This document shows, in pieces, positions 1 to 3,420 of a stretch of DNA of 6,447 nucleotides (position 1 is the stretch's first letter; every line of letters begins with the position of its first letter). The notes beneath the pieces are model-generated. The model saw only the letters and a program-made list of their open reading frames with translations. It had not been told where the DNA came from and made no database searches. Made by a program: the position numbers and the translations under genes. Where the stretch lies: the NCBI GenBank assembly GCA_028572035.1, contig JAPVWE010000081.1, positions 1-6,447 of the forward strand, read 5' to 3'. Origin of the DNA: Desulfobacteraceae bacterium. GTDB lineage: Bacteria; Desulfobacterota; DSM-4660; Desulfatiglandales; B25-G16.

Positions 1-53
1 TTATCCCTGGCCAGTGCCTGCCAGATCTTCAAATAGGGTTCTCTGGTATCCAT
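1..53 (-). CDS. N-terminal fragment of an unidentified protein (possible AAA-type ATPase)
   Basis: An ATG at 53-51 opens a minus-strand frame that stays open to the window edge and encodes MDTREPYLKIWQALARD plus two bases of the next codon. Only 17 residues are visible, so function cannot be proved. The pattern of a short charged start followed by Y-L-x-x-W-x-x-L resembles, from memory, the N-terminus of AAA-family ATPases with a C-terminal DUF4143 domain, in which a Walker A motif follows shortly afterwards; that is inference. No Shine-Dalgarno sequence is visible just upstream. A promoter-like TTGACT/AATAAT pair lies so close to the ATG that a transcript from it would be nearly leaderless. 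The gene lies 155 bp downstream of rluB and behind its own dyad, so it is probably a separate transcription unit. Confidence 0.45.
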   Translation of the reverse strand, partial: MDTREPYLKIWQALARD

Positions 54-60
54 GTCGACT

Positions 61-88
61 ATTATTCATTAAAATGAAAAATAGTCAA
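61..88 (-). promoter_or_regulatory. Candidate sigma70-type promoter for the gene at 53-1
   Basis: On the minus strand, TTGACT at 88-83 matches 5 of 6 bases of the -35 consensus. A 16-bp spacer separates it from AATAAT at 66-61, which matches 5 of 6 of the -10 consensus. Initiation about 7 bp downstream would fall at or next to the ATG at 53, implying a very short or absent leader. The -35 box lies inside the dyad at 75-100, so a protein bound there could block RNA polymerase. AT-rich DNA gives chance promoter matches, so this is only moderately supported. Confidence 0.4.
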
Positions 89-100
89 GACTATTTTTCA
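75..100. promoter_or_regulatory. Perfect 12-bp-arm dyad, likely operator
   Basis: Positions 75-86 (TGAAAAATAGTC) and 89-100 (GACTATTTTTCA) are exact reverse complements separated by only AA. A 2-base spacer is too tight for a normal RNA hairpin loop, and the arms are A/T-rich, so a DNA-binding site for a dimeric regulator is more likely than an intrinsic terminator. The dyad covers the candidate -35 box (88-83) of the gene that starts at 53. Its location between rluB and that gene fits local control of the latter. The dyad is seen directly; the operator role is inferred. Confidence 0.5.
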
Positions 101-120
101 ATATGGTCAAAAATTGTCAA
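83..120 (-). repeat. Three TTGAC motifs in helical register
   Basis: On the minus strand TTGAC occurs at 120-116 (TTGACA), 110-106 (TTGACC) and 88-84 (TTGACT). Their starts are 10 and 22 bp apart, close to one and two helical turns, so all three face about the same side of the DNA. They may be monomer binding sites or overlapping -35 elements. A chance origin cannot be excluded in such a short AT-rich stretch. Confidence 0.35.
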
Positions 121-140
121 AACTACGATATGAGTCGCAA

Positions 141-206
141 AAAGTCCCAGCTCTTAAAAGGCTAAAGTCTTGCGCCTCTGTGAGCTCTGTGAGAGTTGAA
201 AGTCCC
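141..206. repeat. Short direct repeats in the rluB downstream region
   Basis: Two repeat sets lie between the rluB stop and the dyad. AAAGTCCC occurs at 141-148 and again at 199-206. CTCTGTGAG occurs as an exact tandem pair at 176-184 and 185-193. Similar CTCTGTG-type strings are familiar, from memory, in intergenic DNA of deltaproteobacterial and related genomes, so this may be the remnant of a dispersed repeat. No convincing coding capacity is seen: the open frames here lack family resemblance and overlap the 3' end of rluB on the opposite strand. Confidence 0.4.
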
Positions 207-208
207 TT

Positions 209-976
209 CTATGGTGGTGGCAATTCATCAAGTCCAACTGAGGTGCGGAGGGTCTTTAACTCCGAATTGTTTAGGTGGCGGTATTTTCCGACCTTTAGGG
301 CGCCCAAATGGAGACTCCCATAGCCTATTCGGATAAGCTTGAGGCTTTTGTGTCCCACTGCTTCAAACATCCTTCTTATCTGTCGTGATCTGCCCTCAAA
401 AATGGTAATCCTTACCACACTTCTTTCCTGCTGTCTCTCTACTACCTTGACATTAGCCGGACTGGTTGGCCCATCATCAAGAGATATACCCTTTCTCAAT
501 CTTCCAACTGATGCACCCGATAGGGAGCCCTCAATGGTTACTTTGTAGGTTTTGGGGACATGGAATCGTGGGTGCATGAGCCTGTGGGCGAGCTCACCAT
601 CATTGGTGAGGATTAAGAGGCCAGAGGAGTCAAAATCCAGACGTCCAACAGGATAGATCCTCTCTTTGATATCTTGTATCAGGTCCCGGATGATAGGCCT
701 CCCTTCAGGATCTCGCAGCGTACTAACATACCCGAAGGGTTTATGTAACATCACATAGATCTTCCTGGGCGGATCAGGTATGGCCTGGCTATCAACCGTA
801 ATAGAATCCACGCCCCAGATGGCCTTTGAGCCGAGACCTGTCTCCACCCGACCATTTACCGTCACCAGACCTGAGGAGATAAGCTCATCGCCCCGTCTTC
901 TCGAGGCAATACCAGACATGGAGATAATCTTGTTCAGCCGTTCTCTTCTTCTATGGCTCTTCCTCTCCAACGCCAA
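209..976 (-). CDS. rluB: 23S rRNA pseudouridine synthase, RluB/RsuA family
   Basis: This 255-residue enzyme should isomerise a uridine in 23S rRNA to pseudouridine; for E. coli RluB the target is U2605 near the peptidyl-transferase centre. An S4 RNA-binding domain covers about residues 13-60 (RLNKIISMSGIASRR, then the VNGRV strand). The catalytic domain carries PVGRLDFDSSGLLILTNDG, with Asp114 as the expected catalytic aspartate; the usual Thr of the GRLDxxTxGLL signature is Ser here, a mild change. The family C-terminal block EGRSRQIRRMFEAVGHKSLK (residues 194-213) is intact. The start is a TTG at 976 inside the end of scpB (26-nt overlap), with AGGAG 10 nt upstream. A second TTG at 970 has AGAGGA at better spacing and is an equal candidate; both precede the S4 domain. 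The stop is TAG at 211-209. RluE or RluF specificity cannot be excluded from sequence alone. Confidence 0.93.
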   Translation of the reverse strand: MALERKSHRRRERLNKIISMSGIASRRRGDELISSGLVTVNGRVETGLGSKAIWGVDSITVDSQAIPDPPRKIYVMLHKPFGYVSTLRDPEGRPIIRDLIQDIKERIYPVGRLDFDSSGLLILTNDGELAHRLMHPRFHVPKTYKVTIEGSLSGASVGRLRKGISLDDGPTSPANVKVVERQQERSVVRITIFEGRSRQIRRMFEAVGHKSLKLIRIGYGSLHLGALKVGKYRHLNNSELKTLRTSVGLDELPPP

Positions 977-1490
977 GTTCCTCTATCTCCTTCAAGGTCG
1001 GAAGGGATGACAGATCCTTTAAATCAAAGAACTCAAGAAACCTTCCTGTTGTACCATAGATGATGGGTCTGCCTGGCAGGCGCTTTCGACCCACAATCCT
1101 GATCAATCCCTTTTTGAGCAACACTCTTAGTATACCGCCCACATCCACACCCCGCAACCTTTCAACCTCCTGCCGGATGGCAGGTTGCTTGTAGGCAATA
1201 ATGGCCAATGTCTCCAGTGCCGCCCTGCTCAATCGAGTTGGAGTTGTGCTCAGCATTCTGGAGATGTACGGCCTGTACCTGGGAAGAGTGCGAAATTGAT
1301 AGCCTTTGGCTACCTCCTTGATAGTGAAGCTCCTTTTCATCCCCTCATATTCGTTTTTTAGCTCCTGGAGGACATCCTTTATCTCTTTGAGATCATTTCC
1401 TGGAAGAAGGGCATGGATCTGCCGAGGTGCTAAAGGTTCGCTGGCTGCAAAAAGAAGCGATTCTATGATTAGTTTAAGGGAATTGGACAT
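951..1490 (-). CDS. scpB: Segregation and condensation protein B
   Basis: ScpB (179 residues, normal for the family) dimerises and binds the ScpA linker in the SMC-ScpAB condensin that compacts and segregates the nucleoid. Two winged-helix domains are expected. The N-terminal one begins at LKLIIESLLFAASEPL (residues 5-20). The second contains the ScpB signature LSRAALETLAIIAYKQP (87-103), then RGVDVGGILRVLLKKGLI and GRKRLPGRPIIYGTT (134-148), followed by FLEFFDL and SSLP. A TAA stop lies in frame 6 nt before the ATG at 1490, so no upstream start is possible and the family alignment supports this ATG. There is no Shine-Dalgarno within 20 nt: the leader is a TAACNAA heptad array whose last A is the A of the start codon. 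Translation may depend on coupling to scpA, 42 bp upstream, or on an unstructured A/T-rich leader. The end overlaps rluB by 26 nt. Confidence 0.96.
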   Translation of the reverse strand: MSNSLKLIIESLLFAASEPLAPRQIHALLPGNDLKEIKDVLQELKNEYEGMKRSFTIKEVAKGYQFRTLPRYRPYISRMLSTTPTRLSRAALETLAIIAYKQPAIRQEVERLRGVDVGGILRVLLKKGLIRIVGRKRLPGRPIIYGTTGRFLEFFDLKDLSSLPTLKEIEELGVGEEEP

Positions 1491-1517
1491 TCGTTATTTG
1501 TTATTAGTTATTCGTTA
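1490..1517. repeat. Four tandem TAACNAA heptamers at the scpB start
   Basis: Read on the minus strand, 1517-1490 is four consecutive 7-bp units: TAACGAA, TAACTAA, TAACAAA, TAACGAA. Only the fifth base varies, and the last A is the first base of the scpB ATG. The array occupies most of the 42-bp gap between the scpA stop and scpB. It has no coding sense, since it carries TAA stops. Related AT-rich strings are seen, from memory, as dispersed intergenic repeats in several bacterial groups. Confidence 0.85.
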
Positions 1518-1532
1518 CTCGATCCCTACATC

Positions 1533-2252
1533 TTAGGCTTCTGCCTTTAGTGTCTTGAGCTTGATATCGCCACCTACTTTGTCCTGAAAAACAATGATAG
1601 CGCCATTTTTCATCAGATCGAGCAGGGCCAAGAACGTGGCAATCATCTCTGAAATGGACGTATTTCCGGAAAAAAGGTCTCTAAAATAGAAATGTTCTTT
1701 GCCTTTAAGTCCTTTCATTATTTCAACCATCTTTTTCTTAACAGACCATGTTTCAGCCCTGAATCTAAGAACAATACCCGGATATCTTCTCTTCATAACC
1801 TTTTTAAAGGCATCCATCAATTCATAGAGAGAAACCTCTGCTGTATTGATATCTTCTTCGACCCCTCTCTTTCCATCTGTTTCACTGCCCCTTTTGAAGA
1901 CATCTCTATAGAGGATATCCCTGGTTGCCAATTCATGAGCTGCTTCTCTGAGCTGCATATATTCCATGAGAGGTCTTACAATTTCCATCCTCGGATCTTC
2001 TATCTCCTCCACATCACCCTCTTGTTTTGGAAGGAGCATTTTGGATTTGATGTGCATCAAGGTAGATGCCATGACCAAAAAATCACCGGCCACATTAATA
2101 TCCAGGGCCCTCAACAGATCGAGATATTCCAGATATTGCTCGGTAATGGTGGCTACAGGTATATCTGAGATGTCGATCTCATTTATCTTTATCAGGTGCA
2201 ATAGTAAATCAAGTGGGCCTTCAAATACCTCGAGTCTTGTCTCAAAGGTCAT
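1533..2252 (-). CDS. scpA: Segregation and condensation protein A (kleisin)
   Basis: ScpA is the kleisin subunit that bridges the SMC head of one protomer and the neck of the other, closing the condensin ring; it acts on the nucleoid with ScpB. The 239 residues match the family length. The N-terminal helical domain has the hallmark FEGPLDLLLHLI (10-21), IPVATITEQYLEYL (31-44) and FLVMASTLMHIKSKMLLP (58-75). A charged linker (about 78-90 and 120-137) is where ScpB normally binds. The C-terminal winged helix (about 173-232, including the FLALLDLMKNGAI region) is expected to cap an SMC head. The ATG at 2252 lies 2 nt after the trpS stop, implying translational coupling; the nearest purine-rich stretch (GAGAGG) is about 16 nt away, so ribosome recruitment from outside looks weak. 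smc is not in the window, as is common. Confidence 0.96.
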   Translation of the reverse strand: MTFETRLEVFEGPLDLLLHLIKINEIDISDIPVATITEQYLEYLDLLRALDINVAGDFLVMASTLMHIKSKMLLPKQEGDVEEIEDPRMEIVRPLMEYMQLREAAHELATRDILYRDVFKRGSETDGKRGVEEDINTAEVSLYELMDAFKKVMKRRYPGIVLRFRAETWSVKKKMVEIMKGLKGKEHFYFRDLFSGNTSISEMIATFLALLDLMKNGAIIVFQDKVGGDIKLKTLKAEA

Positions 2253-2254
2253 GA

Positions 2255-3238
2255 TTAAATTTTAACAACCTCTCTCACCTCTTCCATGGTATTCCTTGCG
2301 ATCTTACGTGCCTTTCTATTACCTTCGTCAATAATATTTTCTATAATTTGAGGATTGGCCTCCAGCTCTTTCCTCTTCTCTCTCAGCGGTTCCAGGGCCC
2401 TATTTAGGTTAGATGCCATCATCTGCTTGCACTCCACGCACCCTATGGATGCGCTGCGACAGCCCTCCTCTATCTCCTTTACCTTTTCCTTCTCAGTATA
2501 TAACTCATGAAAGCTAAAGACATTACAGAAATCCGGTCTGCCGGGGTCGAATCTTCTGGCCCTCTGAGGATCGGTAATCATATCAGCCACCGTTGTGGTT
2601 ACTGTCTCCTTTGAGTCAGAGATAAATATGGCATTGTTGTAACTGTTACTCATCTTCCTCCTGTCTGTGCCCAGTATCTTGGCCTCTGGTGTTAGCAGAG
2701 TCTCTGGCAAGGGAAAAACATTGGAATAGAGATGATTGAAACGCCGGGCTATCTCTCTTGTCAATTCAACATGAGGGCTCTGATCCTCCCCCACAGGCAC
2801 ACCATGTGCTTTATACATCAGGATATCTGCTGCCTGAAGAACCGGGTAGCCCAGAAACCCATAGGTATGAAGATCTTTTTGAGCCATCTCCTTAAGTTGC
2901 TCCTTATAGGTAGGATTTCTCTCCAGCCATGAAAGAGGTGTTATCATGGAAAGAATCAGATGGAGCTCTGCGTGTTCCTCTATGCCCGACTGAACAAAGA
3001 TCACGGATTCCTCCGGGTCAAGACCAATTGCGATCCAGTCAATGAGTACATCATTAATGCTTTCTTTGATAATCTCCGGATGTTCATATTCACTTGTCAG
3101 TGCATGCCAGTCAGCGATAAAGTAAAAACATTGGTAATCCTTTTGAAGGGAGCGCCAGTTATTCAGGGCTCCATGGACGTGTCCAAGATGAAGTCTCCCG
3201 GTTGGTCTCATGCCGCTGACGATTCTCTTTTTCTCCAT
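2255..3238 (-). CDS. trpS: Tryptophanyl-tRNA synthetase with a [4Fe-4S]-type cysteine motif
   Basis: This cytosolic class I synthetase charges tRNA-Trp using ATP. At 327 residues it has the usual bacterial length. The HIGH-type motif is RPTGRLHLGHVHG (11-23), GEDQSPHVELTREIARRFN (150-168) is the typical core block, and the KMSKS loop reads KMSNSYNNAI (195-204) with Asn in place of the second Lys. Four cysteines, C238, C260, C267 and C270, form C-x21-C-x6-C-x2-C. This is nearly the C-x22-C-x6-C-x2-C motif that holds a [4Fe-4S] cluster in Thermotoga maritima TrpRS, near the anticodon-binding region, so a cluster is likely and fits an anaerobe. The ATG at 3238 is supported by GGAGGA seven nt upstream, the best ribosome-binding site in the window. 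The gene follows a GC-rich palindromic gap and is followed 2 nt later by scpA. Confidence 0.96.
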   Translation of the reverse strand: MEKKRIVSGMRPTGRLHLGHVHGALNNWRSLQKDYQCFYFIADWHALTSEYEHPEIIKESINDVLIDWIAIGLDPEESVIFVQSGIEEHAELHLILSMITPLSWLERNPTYKEQLKEMAQKDLHTYGFLGYPVLQAADILMYKAHGVPVGEDQSPHVELTREIARRFNHLYSNVFPLPETLLTPEAKILGTDRRKMSNSYNNAIFISDSKETVTTTVADMITDPQRARRFDPGRPDFCNVFSFHELYTEKEKVKEIEEGCRSASIGCVECKQMMASNLNRALEPLREKRKELEANPQIIENIIDEGNRKARKIARNTMEEVREVVKI

Positions 3239-3245
3239 TTTTCAT

Positions 3246-3251
3246 TCCTCC
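3246..3251 (-). promoter_or_regulatory. Shine-Dalgarno of trpS
   Basis: The minus strand reads GGAGGA, then ATGAAAA, then the trpS ATG at 3238, an ideal 7-nt spacing. A nearer ATG directly after GGAGGA is out of frame and too close to be used. This strong site contrasts with the weak or absent sites before scpA and scpB, suggesting that ribosomes entering at trpS feed the downstream genes. No convincing -35/-10 pair for trpS was found in 3239-3420. Confidence 0.75.
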
Positions 3252-3303
3252 AGATGTGCATGAATAATCGATCCTGGCCCGGACAGGCCCGCCCTCCTGC
3301 CTA

Positions 3304-3376
3304 GCCCGCCCGCCATCGTCCCGCTCTGCGGGACTCAGGCGAGTTTCCGAATTCCGGAACTCGGAAGCGGGCGGGC
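3304..3376. repeat. GC-rich nested inverted repeat (two hairpins in an outer stem)
   Basis: A perfect 10-bp outer stem pairs 3304-3313 (GCCCGCCCGC) with 3367-3376 (GCGGGCGGGC). Inside it lie two further hairpins. The first, 3318-3324 with 3328-3334 (GTCCCGC/GCGGGAC), has a TCT loop. The second pairs 3340-3349 with 3355-3363 (CGAGTT and CCG against CGGAACTCG) around one bulged T and an AATTC loop. Together they form a three-way junction on either strand. The patch is far richer in G+C than its surroundings and is not followed by a T tract, so it is not a standard intrinsic terminator. It resembles a REP/MITE-like palindromic unit. It may still slow or partly end transcription from the upstream fusion gene, or protect mRNA 3' ends. 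Confidence 0.8.
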
Positions 3377-3420
3377 GGAGTAAGGCTGACGGGCCGAAAC
3401 CAAACAGGTTGTAAAGCTGT

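Noticed and set aside
75..100. The dyad as an intrinsic terminator for rluB
   Set aside because: The stem is A/T-rich and the 2-base centre gives no proper loop; a weak terminator effect is possible but an operator fits better.
74..133. A 19-codon ATG-to-TGA frame on the plus strand across the dyad
   Set aside because: It is very short, has no ribosome-binding site, and its codons are dictated by the palindrome.
114..323. A 69-codon plus-strand open frame in the rluB trailer
   Set aside because: Its second half is antisense to the rluB C-terminus and its first half translates the short direct repeats; no ribosome-binding site or domain was seen.
1306..1536. A 76-codon plus-strand open frame running through the heptad array (reading RYLLLVIRYS)
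   Set aside because: It is antisense to the start of scpB, and its Arg-Tyr-rich end is only the translation of the TTNGTTA repeat, a common false-gene pattern.
1692..2168. A 158-codon open frame on the plus strand
   Set aside because: It lies antisense and wholly inside scpA, whose family motifs are clear. The translation is rich in Phe, Cys and His, as expected of a shadow frame, and shows no recognisable domain.
2960..3304. A 114-codon plus-strand open frame over the trpS 5' end and the GC-rich gap
   Set aside because: It is antisense to the conserved HIGH region of TrpRS and has no family resemblance; it is open by chance.
3304..3376. The GC-rich palindrome as a tRNA or CRISPR repeat
   Set aside because: The three-way fold lacks the T-loop, anticodon and acceptor features of tRNA, and there is no spaced repetition of a unit as in a CRISPR array.
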